A stretch of DNA of 64,000 nt, from positions 53,497 to 117,496 of the forward strand of contig CALSFV010000145.1 in the NCBI GenBank assembly GCA_943737045.1, written 5' to 3'. The position numbers and the translations under genes are program-made. This document shows positions 1 through 11,497 of the stretch, in pieces. The stretch's first letter is position 1; each line of letters begins with the position of its first letter. The notes under the pieces are model-generated. The model saw nothing but the letters and a program-made list of their open reading frames with translations, made no database searches and was not told the origin of the DNA. The stretch comes from Parapristionchus giblindavisi (lineage: Eukaryota; Nematoda; Chromadorea; Rhabditida; Diplogasteridae).

Positions 1-891
1 AAAATGACAGATATGAAAAAGTTGAGAGGACGGGTTAATATCATACGTTGACTTGCCGCCCCTGCCGGCAACGGCAGACGGCAGGGCGCAAGTCAACTTA
101 TGATATTCACAACTTCGACTTATCTTATGAGCTACCTGTCCAACCAAATCCTCCATAATTTTCAGACATGACAGAGACCAATATGAGCTTCTAATTACCA
201 GAGACTCTTGGCATACGTACTGCTCTATCTCGAGATATCGTGGCTCAACTTTGGCCTTGATTGATGGACAAAAATCTCACTAAAATGGCCATAACTCCCT
301 TCAAAATGCTCCGTTCGAACTGCGGTTTTGTGCAGGCGACGCGCCGCAACGCCCGCTACGCCGTACAGGCAAAATCGCGATTAGAAAGGCGCTAAATCGG
401 GCGGGAAACGACGACTTTTGATTGTTAGTAGTAAAATTTTTCTATTTTCTGTGATTCTTAGCGAAAAAATGCAAAATGTACAGTTTTTCCGTACAAAATC
501 AGACTGGACAGAAAAACTGTCCAGTTGGAGAGTATTTCCGCACTTTAACTACTGGATCGATAGTCGTTGTCACCTAAAGTGACATCGTGGTCACTTAAAG
601 TGACCAGTTCGAGAAATCCAAAATAAGAAAGATCAAGTGACAACAATCGATTAGTTCCTACATAATATTGATTGAATAGTTCAGGCATTCTAAATACCAG
701 AAGGAAAGCTCATTCCTCGCTCATTCACATATCCTAGACTGTTTTAGCAAAATCAAGGGCGGCTAGCTTGATAAGATGGACAGAGTAGAGATTAATCAAT
801 CAATGATCAATCAATAATGATAAAAAAATAGAACAACTTCCCGTTACATTGTACGAGAAGTTGTTCTATTTCTTTAAATTCACCAATTATT

Positions 892-989
892 GGCACCGCC
901 TAGGCAGTGCCGATCCAAAATTTATGGCATTGGCCACGTCTTTCAACGAGCCAGATCGAAAAAGTACCTCAAACTTGGGTAATTAAACC
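892..989 (-). ncRNA. sls-1: SL1 spliced-leader RNA gene, copy 1
   Basis: This is the donor RNA for SL trans-splicing: its first 22 nt are transferred to the 5' end of pre-mRNAs. Read on the minus strand, the transcript starts at 989. The leader (968-989) matches the known nematode SL1 exactly and ends GTTTGAG before a GTACTT donor. TACC in the leader can pair with GGTA across the donor (stem I). Next comes a second stem, TGGC/GCCA plus CGT/ACG with loop TGAAAG. The Sm-binding site AATTTTGGA lies at 914-922. Stem III, GGCACTGCCTAGGCGGTGCC, ends the RNA at about 892. This three-stem layout with Sm between stems II and III is the canonical SL RNA plan. Length is about 98 nt; the exact 3' end is inferred. 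Upstream spacer type A. Confidence 0.97.
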
Positions 990-1997
990 GAAGCTGATAT
1001 CGGCTCGCTGCCTTTAGCCAGCCGGCTTGGCGGATATGCGCCGGGATAGTGACGCGCACACACACACTCTCTCCCTCTCCCTCTCGCTCACACATACTCG
1101 CTAGACACTGATCATAGTGACTGCTGTAGTGGGCTAGTGAGGCGTGGCATGAGGGAAAATGAAAAGGAAAATGACAGAATATGAAATAGTTGAGAGGACG
1201 GGTTAATATCATACGTTGACTTGCCGCCCCTGCCGGCAACGGCAGACGGCAGGGGCGGCAAGTCAACTTATGATATTCACAACTTCGACCTTATCTTATG
1301 AGCTACCTGTCCAACCAAATCCTCCATAATTTTCAGACATGACAGAGACCAATATGAGCTTCTAATTACCAGAGACTCTTGGCATACGTACGTACTGCTC
1401 TATCTCGAGATATCGTGCTCAACTTTGGCCTTGATTGATGGACAAAATCTCACTAAAATGGCCATAACTCCCTTCAAAATGCTCCGTTCGAACTGCGGTT
1501 TTGTGCAGGCGACGCGCCGCAACGCCCGCTACGCCGTACAGGCAAAATCGCGATTAGAAAGGCGCTAAATCGGGCGGGAAACGACGACTTTTGATTGTTA
1601 GTAGTAAAATTTTTCTATTTTCTGTGATTCTTAGCGAAAAAATGCAAAATGTACAGTTTTTCCGTACAAAATCAGACTGGACAGAAAAACTGTCCAGTTG
1701 GAGAGTATTTCCGCACTTTAACTACTGGATCGATAGTCGTTGTCACCTAAAGTGACATCGTGGTCACTTAAAGTGACCAGTTCGAGAAATCCAAAATAAG
1801 AAAGATCAAGTGACAACAATCGATTAGTTCCTACATAATATTGATTGAATAGTTCAGGCATTCTAAATACCAGAAGGAAAGCTCATTCCTCGCTCATTCA
1901 CATATCCTAGACTGTTTTAGCAAAATCAAGGGCGGCTAGCTTGATAAGATGACAGAGTAGAGATTAATCAATCAATGATCAATCAATAATGATAAAA

Positions 1998-2042
1998 AAA
2001 TAGAACAACTTCCCGTACATTGTACGAGAAGTTGTTCTATTT
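1998..2042. terminator. Strong hairpin just 3' of each SL1 RNA (representative copy)
   Basis: A 45-bp near-perfect inverted repeat. The arms AAATAGAACAACTTC and GAAGTTGTTCTATTT extend inward through CGTAC/GTACG with one mismatch, giving a 21-bp stem and a 3-nt loop. It starts 20 bp past the inferred 3' end of the SL1 RNA and is present in all units. Its position suits transcript 3'-end formation or termination, or it may be a separate hairpin RNA. Function is not shown. Confidence 0.5.
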
Positions 2043-2062
2043 CTTTAAATTCACCAATTATT

Positions 2063-2160
2063 GGCACCGCCTAGGCAGTGCCGATCCAAAATTTATGGCA
2101 TTGGCCACGTCTTTCAACGAGCCAGATCGAAAAAGTACCTCAAACTTGGGTAATTAAACC
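2063..2160 (-). ncRNA. sls-1: SL1 RNA gene, copy 2
   Basis: Leader at 2139-2160; body as in copy 1 with no difference seen. Upstream type A with the long hairpin cassette at 2375-2447. It is 1171 bp from copy 1, where a small insertion (an extra cgta near 1390) lengthens the spacer. Confidence 0.96.
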
Positions 2161-2225
2161 GAAGCTGATATCGGCTCGCTGCCTTTAGCCAGCCGGCTTG
2201 GCGGATATGCGCCGGGATAGTGACG
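2161..2225 (-). promoter_or_regulatory. Putative SL1 promoter / PSE region (representative copy)
   Basis: The 65 bp immediately upstream of the SL1 start is present in every intact unit and almost invariant. It contains the palindromes GATATC and AGCCGGCT and the run GGCTAAAGGCAGCGAGCC. SL RNA and snRNA genes of nematodes are transcribed by RNA polymerase II from a proximal sequence element about 50-70 bp upstream, and that position falls here. The only consistent difference is ggcttggcgg (types A, B) against ggctcagcgg (types C, D). The role is inferred from position; I do not recognise a motif. Confidence 0.35.
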
Positions 2226-2374
2226 CGCACACACACACTCTCTCCCTCTCCCTCTCGCTCACACATACTCGCTAGACACTGATCATAGTGACTGCTGTAG
2301 TGGGCTAGTGAGGCGTGGCATGAGGGAAAATGAAAAGGAAAATGACAGAATATGAAAAGTTGAGAGGACGGGTT

Positions 2375-2447
2375 AATATCATACGTTGACTTGCCGCCCC
2401 TGCCGGCAACGGCAGACGGCAGGGGCGGCAAGTCAACTTATGATATT
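2375..2447. repeat. Long GC-rich hairpin cassette of the SL1 unit (representative copy)
   Basis: 31-bp arms with a single mismatch surround an 11-nt spacer (GCAACGGCAGA). The cores are TGCCGCCCCTGCCG and CGGCAGGGGCGGCA, and the outer ends are AATATCATA and TATGATATT. It sits 215-287 bp upstream of the SL1 start in 28 of the 36 intact units. Because the arms face each other, it could be the junction of two terminal inverted repeats of tandemly joined elements. That is inference. Confidence 0.8.
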
Positions 2448-3229
2448 CACAACTTCGACCTTATCTTATGAGCTACCTGTCCAACCAAATCCTCCATAAT
2501 TTTCAGACATGACAGAGACCAATATGAGCTTCTAATTACCAGAGACTCTTGGCATACGTACTGCTCTATCTCGAGATATCGTGGCTCAACTTTGGCCTTG
2601 ATTGATGGACAAAATCTCACTAAAATGGCCATAACTCCCTTCAAAATGCTCCGTTCGAACTGCGGTTTTGTGCAGGCGACGCGCCGCAACGCCCGCTACG
2701 CCGTACAGGCAAAATCGCGATTAGAAAGGCGCTAAATCGGGCGGGAAACGACGACTTTTGATTGTTAGTAGTAAAATTTTTCTATTTTCTGTGATTCTTA
2801 GCGAAAAAATGCAAAATGTACAGTTTTTCCGTACAAAATCAGACTGGACAGAAAAACTGTCCAGTTGGAGAGTATTTCCGCACTTTAACTACTGGATCGA
2901 TAGTCGTTGTCACCTAAAGTGACATCGTGGTCACTTAAAGTGACCAGTTCGAGAAATCCAAAATAAGAAAGATCAAGTGACAACAATCGATTAGTTCCTA
3001 CATAATATTGATTGAATAGTTCAGGCATTCTAAATACCAGAAGGAAAGCTCATTCCTCGCTCATTCACATATCCTAGACTGTTTTAGCAAAATCAAGGGC
3101 GGCTAGCTTGATAAGATGACAGAGTAGAGATTAATCAATCAATGATCAATCAATAATGATAAAAAAATAGAACAACTTCCCGTACATTGTACGAGAAGTT
3201 GTTCTATTTCTTTAAATTCACCAATTATT

Positions 3230-3327
3230 GGCACCGCCTAGGCAGTGCCGATCCAAAATTTATGGCATTGGCCACGTCTTTCAACGAGCCAGATCGAAAA
3301 AGTACCTCAAACTTGGGTAATTAAACC
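3230..3327 (-). ncRNA. sls-1: SL1 RNA gene, copy 3
   Basis: Leader at 3306-3327. Type A upstream region; 1167 bp from copy 2. The spacer near 3693 reads atgtgattc where neighbouring units have atgagcttc. Confidence 0.96.
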
Positions 3328-4396
3328 GAAGCTGATATCGGCTCGCTGCCTTTAGCCAGCCGGCTTGGCGGATATGCGCCGGGATAGTGACGCGCACACA
3401 CACACTCTCTCCCTCTCCCTCTCGCTCACACATACTCGCTAGACACTGATCATAGTGACTGCTGTAGTGGGCTAGTGAGGCGTGGCATGAGGGAAAATGA
3501 AAAGGAAAATGACAGAATATGAAAAGTTGAGAGGACGGGTTAATATCATACGTTGACTTGCCGCCCCTGCCGGCAACGGCAGACGGCAGGGGCGGCAAGT
3601 CAACTTATGATATTCACAACTTCGACCTTATCTTATGAGCTACCTGTCCAACCAAATCCTCCATAATTTTCAGACATGACAGAGACCAATATGTGATTCT
3701 AATTACCAGAGACTCTTGGCATACGTACTGCTCTATCTCGAGATATCGTGGCTCAACTTTGGCCTTGATTGATGGACAAAATCTCACTAAAATGGCCATA
3801 ACTCCCTTCAAAATGCTCCGTTCGAACTGCGGTTTTGTGCAGGCGACGCGCCGCAACGCCCGCTACGCCGTACAGGCAAAATCGCGATTAGAAAGGCGCT
3901 AAATCGGGCGGGAAACGACGACTTTTGATTGTTAGTAGTAAAATTTTTCTATTTTCTGTGATTCTTAGCGAAAAAATGCAAAATGTACAGTTTTTCCGTA
4001 CAAAATCAGACTGGACAGAAAAACTGTCCAGTTGGAGAGTATTTCCGCACTTTAACTACTGGATCGATAGTCGTTGTCACCTAAAGTGACATCGTGGTCA
4101 CTTAAAGTGACCAGTTCGAGAAATCCAAAATAAGAAAGATCAAGTGACAACAATCGATTAGTTCCTACATAATATTGATTGAATAGTTCAGGCATTCTAA
4201 ATACCAGAAGGAAAGCTCATTCCTCGCTCATTCACATATCCTAGACTGTTTTAGCAAAATCAAGGGCGGCTAGCTTGATAAGATGACAGAGTAGAGATTA
4301 ATCAATCAATGATCAATCAATAATGATAAAAAAATAGAACAACTTCCCGTACATTGTACGAGAAGTTGTTCTATTTCTTTAAATTCACCAATTATT

Positions 4397-4494
4397 GGCA
4401 CCGCCTAGGCAGTGCCGATCCAAAATTTATGGCATTGGCCACGTCTTTCAACGAGCCAGATCGAAAAAGTACCTCAAACTTGGGTAATTAAACC
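4397..4494 (-). ncRNA. sls-1: SL1 RNA gene, copy 4
   Basis: Leader at 4473-4494. Type A; the upstream long hairpin carries one extra G in the right arm near 4760. Confidence 0.96.
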
Positions 4495-5564
4495 GAAGCT
4501 GATATCGGCTCGCTGCCTTTAGCCAGCCGGCTTGGCGGATATGCGCCGGGATAGTGACGCGCACACACACACTCTCTCCCTCTCCCTCTCGCTCACACAT
4601 ACTCGCTAGACACTGATCATAGTGACTGCTGTAGTGGGCTAGTGAGGCGTGGCATGAGGGAAAATGAAAAGGAAAATGACAGAATATGAAAAGTTGAGAG
4701 GACGGGTTAATATCATACGTTGACTTGCCGCCCCTGCCGGCAACGGCAGACGGCAGGGGGCGGCAAGTCAACTTATGATATTCACAACTTCGACCTTATC
4801 TTATGAGCTACCTGTCCAACCAAATCCTCCATAATTTTCAGACATGACAGAGACCAATATGAGCTTCTAATTACCAGAGACTCTTGGCATACGTACTGCT
4901 CTATCTCGAGATATCGTGGCTCAACTTTGGCCTTGATTGATGGACAAAATCTCACTAAAATGGCCATAACTCCCTTCAAAATGCTCCGTTCGAACTGCGG
5001 TTTTGTGCAGGCGACGCGCCGCAACGCCCGCTACGCCGTACAGGCAAAATCGCGATTAGAAAGGCGCTAAATCGGGCGGGAAACGACGACTTTTGATTGT
5101 TAGTAGTAAAATTTTTCTATTTTCTGTGATTCTTAGCGAAAAAATGCAAAATGTACAGTTTTTCCGTACAAAATCAGACTGGACAGAAAAACTGTCCAGT
5201 TGGAGAGTATTTCCGCACTTTAACTACTGGATCGATAGTCGCGGTCACCTAAAGTGACCTCGTGGTCACTTAAAGTGACCAGTTCGAGAAATCCAAAATA
5301 AGAAAGATCAAGTGACAACAATCGATTAGTTCCTACATAATATTGATTGAATAGTTCAGGCATTCTAAATACCAGAAGGAAAGCTCATTCCTCGCTCATT
5401 CACATATCCTAGACTGTTTTAGCAAAATCAAGGGCGGCTAGCTTGATAAGATGACAGAGTAGAGATTAATCAATCAATGATCAATCAATAATGATAAAAA
5501 AATAGAACAACTTCCCGTACATTGTACGAGAAGTTGTTCTATTTCTTTAAATTCACCAATTATT

Positions 5565-5662
5565 GGCACCGCCTAGGCAGTGCCGATCCAAAATTTATGG
5601 CATTGGCCACGTCTTTCAACGAGCCAGATCGAAAAAGTACCTCAAACTTGGGTAATTAAACC
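5565..5662 (-). ncRNA. sls-1: SL1 RNA gene, copy 5
   Basis: Leader at 5641-5662. Type A. The spacer 3' of this copy has the GGTCAC/GTGACC form of the GTCAC hairpin (5243-5259). Confidence 0.96.
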
Positions 5663-6731
5663 GAAGCTGATATCGGCTCGCTGCCTTTAGCCAGCCGGCT
5701 TGGCGGATATGCGCCGGGATAGTGACGCGCACACACACACTCTCTCCCTCTCCCTCTCGCTCACACATACTCGCTAGACACTGATCATAGTGACTGCTGT
5801 AGTGGGCTAGTGAGGCGTGGCATGAGGGAAAATGAAAAGGAAAATGACAGAATATGAAAAGTTGAGAGGACGGGTTAATATCATACGTTGACTTGCCGCC
5901 CCTGCCGGCAACGGCAGACGGCAGGGGCGGCAAGTCAACTTATGATATTCACAACTTCGACCTTATCTTATGAGCTACCTGTCCAACCAAATCCTCCATA
6001 ATTTTCAGACATGACAGAGACCAATATGAGCTTCTAATTACCAGAGACTCTTGGCATACGTACTGCTCTATCTCGAGATATCGTGGCTCAACTTTGGCCT
6101 TGATTGATGGACAAAATCTCACTAAAATGGCCATAACTCCCTTCAAAATGCTCCGTTCGAACTGCGGTTTTGTGCAGGCGACGCGCCGCAACGCCCGCTA
6201 CGCCGTACAGGCAAAATCGCGATTAGAAAGGCGCTAAATCGGGCGGGAAACGACGACTTTTGATTGTTAGTAGTAAAATTTTTCTATTTTCTGTGATTCT
6301 TAGCGAAAAAATGCAAAATGTACAGTTTTTTCCGTACAAAATCAGACTGGACAGAAAAACTGTCCAGTTGGAGAGTATTTCCGCACTTTAACTACTGGAT
6401 CGATAGTCGTTGTCACCTAAAGTGACATCGTGGTCACTTAAAGTGACCAGTTCGAGAAATCCAAAATAAGAAAGATCAAGTGACAACAATCGATTAGTTC
6501 CTACATAATATTGATTGAATAGTTCAGGCATTCTAAATACCAGAAGGAAAGCTCATTCTCGCTCATTCACATATCCTAGACTGTTTTAGCAAAATCAAGG
6601 GCGGCTAGCTTGATAAGATGACAGAGTAGAGATTAATCAATCAATGATCAATCAATAATGATAAAAAAATAGAACAACTTCCCGTACATTGTACGAGAAG
6701 TTGTTCTATTTCTTTAAATTCACCAATTATT

Positions 6732-6829
6732 GGCACCGCCTAGGCAGTGCCGATCCAAAATTTATGGCATTGGCCACGTCTTTCAACGAGCCAGATCGAA
6801 AAAGTACCTCAAACTTGGGTAATTAAACC
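6732..6829 (-). ncRNA. sls-1: SL1 RNA gene, copy 6
   Basis: Leader at 6808-6829. Type A; the 3' spacer has the TGTCAC/GTGACA hairpin form, and small length changes near 6325 and 6558. Confidence 0.96.
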
Positions 6830-7898
6830 GAAGCTGATATCGGCTCGCTGCCTTTAGCCAGCCGGCTTGGCGGATATGCGCCGGGATAGTGACGCGCACA
6901 CACACACTCTCTCCCTCTCCCTCTCGCTCACACATACTCGCTAGACACTGATCATAGTGACTGCTGTAGTGGGCTAGTGAGGCGTGGCATGAGGGAAAAT
7001 GAAAAGGAAAATGACAGAATATGAAAAGTTGAGAGGACGGGTTAATATCATACGTTGACTTGCCGCCCCTGCCGGCAACGGCAGACGGCAGGGGCGGCAA
7101 GTCAACTTATGATATTCACAACTTCGACCTTATCTTATGAGCTACCTGTCCAACCAAATCCTCCATAATTTTCAGACATGACAGAGACCAATATGAGCTT
7201 CTAATTACCAGAGACTCTTGGCATACGTACTGCTCTATCTCGAGATATCGTGGCTCAACTTTGGCCTTGATTGATGGACAAAATCTCACTAAAATGGCCA
7301 TAACTCCCTTCAAAATGCTCCGTTCGAACTGCGGTTTTGTGCAGGCGACGCGCCGCAACGCCCGCTACGCCGTACAGGCAAAATCGCGATTAGAAAGGCG
7401 CTAAATCGGGCGGGAAACGACGACTTTTGATTGTTAGTAGTAAAATTTTTCTATTTTCTGTGATTCTTAGCGAAAAAATGCAAAATGTACAGTTTTTCCG
7501 TACAAAATCAGACTGGACAGAAAAACTGTCCAGTTGGAGAGTATTTCCGCACTTTAACTACTGGATCGATAGTCGCGGTCACCTAAAGTGACCTCGTGGT
7601 CACTTAAAGTGACCAGTTCGAGAAATCCAAAATAAGAAAGATCAAGTGACAACAATCGATTAGTTCCTACATAATATTGATTGAATAGTTCAGGCATTCT
7701 AAATACCAGAAGGAAAGCTCATTCCTCGCTCATTCACATATCCTAGACTGTTTTAGCAAAATCAAGGGCGGCTAGCTTGATAAGATGACAGAGTAGAGAT
7801 TAATCAATCAATGATCAATCAATAATGATAAAAAAATAGAACAACTTCCCGTACATTGTACGAGAAGTTGTTCTATTTCTTTAAATTCACCAATTATT

Positions 7899-7996
7899 GG
7901 CACCGCCTAGGCAGTGCCGATCCAAAATTTATGGCATTGGCCACGTCTTTCAACGAGCCAGATCGAAAAAGTACCTCAAACTTGGGTAATTAAACC
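7899..7996 (-). ncRNA. sls-1: SL1 RNA gene, copy 7
   Basis: Leader at 7975-7996. Type A; 3' spacer again has the GGTCAC/GTGACC hairpin form, as in copies 5 and 9. Confidence 0.96.
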
Positions 7997-9065
7997 GAAG
8001 CTGATATCGGCTCGCTGCCTTTAGCCAGCCGGCTTGGCGGATATGCGCCGGGATAGTGACGCGCACACACACACTCTCTCCCTCTCCCTCTCGCTCACAC
8101 ATACTCGCTAGACACTGATCATAGTGACTGCTGTAGTGGGCTAGTGAGGCGTGGCATGAGGGAAAATGAAAAGGAAAATGACAGAATATGAAAAGTTGAG
8201 AGGACGGGTTAATATCATACGTTGACTTGCCGCCCCTGCCGGCAACGGCAGACGGCAGGGGCGGCAAGTCAACTTATGATATTCACAACTTCGACCTTAT
8301 CTTATGAGCTACCTGTCCAACCAAATCCTCCATAATTTTCAGACATGACAGAGACCAATATGAGCTTCTAATTACCAGAGACTCTTGGCATACGTACTGC
8401 TCTATCTCGAGATATCGTGGCTCAACTTTGGCCTTGATTGATGGACAAAATCTCACTAAAATGGCCATAACTCCCTTCAAAATGCTCCGTTCGAACTGCG
8501 GTTTTGTGCAGGCGACGCGCCGCAACGCCCGCTACGCCGTACAGGCAAAATCGCGATTAGAAAGGCGCTAAATCGGGCGGGAAACGACGACTTTTGATTG
8601 TTAGTAGTAAAATTTTTCTATTTTCTGTGATTCTTAGCGAAAAAATGCAAAATGTACAGTTTTTCCGTACAAAATCAGACTGGACAGAAAAACTGTCCAG
8701 TTGGAGAGTATTTCCGCACTTTAACTACTGGATCGATAGTCGTTGTCACCTAAAGTGACATCGTGGTCACTTAAAGTGACCAGTTCGAGAAATCCAAAAT
8801 AAGAAAGATCAAGTGACAACAATCGATTAGTTCCTACATAATATTGATTGAATAGTTCAGGCATTCTAAATACCAGAAGGAAAGCTCATTCCTCGCTCAT
8901 TCACATATCCTAGACTGTTTTAGCAAAATCAAGGGCGGCTAGCTTGATAAGATGACAGAGTAGAGATTAATCAATCAATGATCAATCAATAATGATAAAA
9001 AAATAGAACAACTTCCCGTACATTGTACGAGAAGTTGTTCTATTTCTTTAAATTCACCAATTATT

Positions 9066-9163
9066 GGCACCGCCTAGGCAGTGCCGATCCAAAATTTATG
9101 GCATTGGCCACGTCTTTCAACGAGCCAGATCGAAAAAGTACCTCAAACTTGGGTAATTAAACC
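9066..9163 (-). ncRNA. sls-1: SL1 RNA gene, copy 8
   Basis: Leader at 9142-9163. Type A; TGTCAC/GTGACA hairpin form. Confidence 0.96.
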
Positions 9164-10232
9164 GAAGCTGATATCGGCTCGCTGCCTTTAGCCAGCCGGC
9201 TTGGCGGATATGCGCCGGGATAGTGACGCGCACACACACACTCTCTCCCTCTCCCTCTCGCTCACACATACTCGCTAGACACTGATCATAGTGACTGCTG
9301 TAGTGGGCTAGTGAGGCGTGGCATGAGGGAAAATGAAAAGGAAAATGACAGAATATGAAAAGTTGAGAGGACGGGTTAATATCATACGTTGACTTGCCGC
9401 CCCTGCCGGCAACGGCAGACGGCAGGGGCGGCAAGTCAACTTATGATATTCACAACTTCGACCTTATCTTATGAGCTACCTGTCCAACCAAATCCTCCAT
9501 AATTTTCAGACATGACAGAGACCAATATGAGCTTCTAATTACCAGAGACTCTTGGCATACGTACTGCTCTATCTCGAGATATCGTGGCTCAACTTTGGCC
9601 TTGATTGATGGACAAAATCTCACTAAAATGGCCATAACTCCCTTCAAAATGCTCCGTTCGAACTGCGGTTTTGTGCAGGCGACGCGCCGCAACGCCCGCT
9701 ACGCCGTACAGGCAAAATCGCGATTAGAAAGGCGCTAAATCGGGCGGGAAACGACGACTTTTGATTGTTAGTAGTAAAATTTTTCTATTTTCTGTGATTC
9801 TTAGCGAAAAAATGCAAAATGTACAGTTTTTCCGTACAAAATCAGACTGGACAGAAAAACTGTCCAGTTGGAGAGTATTTCCGCACTTTAACTACTGGAT
9901 CGATAGTCGCGGTCACCTAAAGTGACCTCGTGGTCACTTAAAGTGACCAGTTCGAGAAATCCAAAATAAGAAAGATCAAGTGACAACAATCGATTAGTTC
10001 CTACATAATATTGATTGAATAGTTCAGGCATTCTAAATACCAGAAGGAAAGCTCATTCCTCGCTCATTCACATATCCTAGACTGTTTTAGCAAAATCAAG
10101 GGCGGCTAGCTTGATAAGATGACAGAGTAGAGATTAATCAATCAATGATCAATCAATAATGATAAAAAAATAGAACAACTTCCCGTACATTGTACGAGAA
10201 GTTGTTCTATTTCTTTAAATTCACCAATTATT

Positions 10233-10330
10233 GGCACCGCCTAGGCAGTGCCGATCCAAAATTTATGGCATTGGCCACGTCTTTCAACGAGCCAGATCGA
10301 AAAAGTACCTCAAACTTGGGTAATTAAACC
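10233..10330 (-). ncRNA. sls-1: SL1 RNA gene, copy 9
   Basis: Leader at 10309-10330. Type A; GGTCAC/GTGACC hairpin form, the third instance of a two-unit alternation. Confidence 0.96.
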
Positions 10331-11399
10331 GAAGCTGATATCGGCTCGCTGCCTTTAGCCAGCCGGCTTGGCGGATATGCGCCGGGATAGTGACGCGCAC
10401 ACACACACTCTCTCCCTCTCCCTCTCGCTCACACATACTCGCTAGACACTGATCATAGTGACTGCTGTAGTGGGCTAGTGAGGCGTGGCATGAGGGAAAA
10501 TGAAAAGGAAAATGACAGAATATGAAAAGTTGAGAGGACGGGTTAATATCATACGTTGACTTGCCGCCCCTGCCGGCAACGGCAGACGGCAGGGGCGGCA
10601 AGTCAACTTATGATATTCACAACTTCGACCTTATCTTATGAGCTACCTGTCCAACCAAATCCTCCATAATTTTCAGACATGACAGAGACCAATATGAGCT
10701 TCTAATTACCAGAGACTCTTGGCATACGTACTGCTCTATCTCGAGATATCGTGGCTCAACTTTGGCCTTGATTGATGGACAAAATCTCACTAAAATGGCC
10801 ATAACTCCCTTCAAAATGCTCCGTTCGAACTGCGGTTTTGTGCAGGCGACGCGCCGCAACGCCCGCTACGCCGTACAGGCAAAATCGCGATTAGAAAGGC
10901 GCTAAATCGGGCGGGAAACGACGACTTTTGATTGTTAGTAGTAAAATTTTTCTATTTTCTGTGATTCTTAGCGAAAAAATGCAAAATGTACAGTTTTTCC
11001 GTACAAAATCAGACTGGACAGAAAAACTGTCCAGTTGGAGAGTATTTCCGCACTTTAACTACTGGATCGATAGTCGTTGTCACCTAAAGTGACATCGTGG
11101 TCACTTAAAGTGACCAGTTCGAGAAATCCAAAATAAGAAAGATCAAGTGACAACAATCGATTAGTTCCTACATAATATTGATTGAATAGTTCAGGCATTC
11201 TAAATACCAGAAGGAAAGCTCATTCCTCGCTCATTCACATATCCTAGACTGTTTTAGCAAAATCAAGGGCGGCTAGCTTGATAAGATGACAGAGTAGAGA
11301 TTAATCAATCAATGATCAATCAATAATGATAAAAAAATAGAACAACTTCCCGTACATTGTACGAGAAGTTGTTCTATTTCTTTAAATTCACCAATTATT

Positions 11400-11497
11400 G
11401 GCACCGCCTAGGCAGTGCCGATCCAAAATTTATGGCATTGGCCACGTCTTTCAACGAGCCAGATCGAAAAAGTACCTCAAACTTGGGTAATTAAACC
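11400..11497 (-). ncRNA. sls-1: SL1 RNA gene, copy 10
   Basis: Leader at 11476-11497. Type A; TGTCAC/GTGACA hairpin form. Confidence 0.96.

Noticed and set aside
1998..2042. microRNA precursor
   Set aside because: The stem is long enough, but its fixed place 20 bp after the SL1 RNA makes a 3'-end role at least as likely. Without small-RNA data it is left as a hairpin.
2447..2689. 80-codon minus-strand frame repeated in every array unit, with a 105-codon partner and plus-strand frames over the same bases
   Set aside because: The frames overlap on both strands, gain and lose ends between unit types, and are broken by stops in the diverged copy at 44310-44430. They sit in SL1 spacer and look fortuitous.
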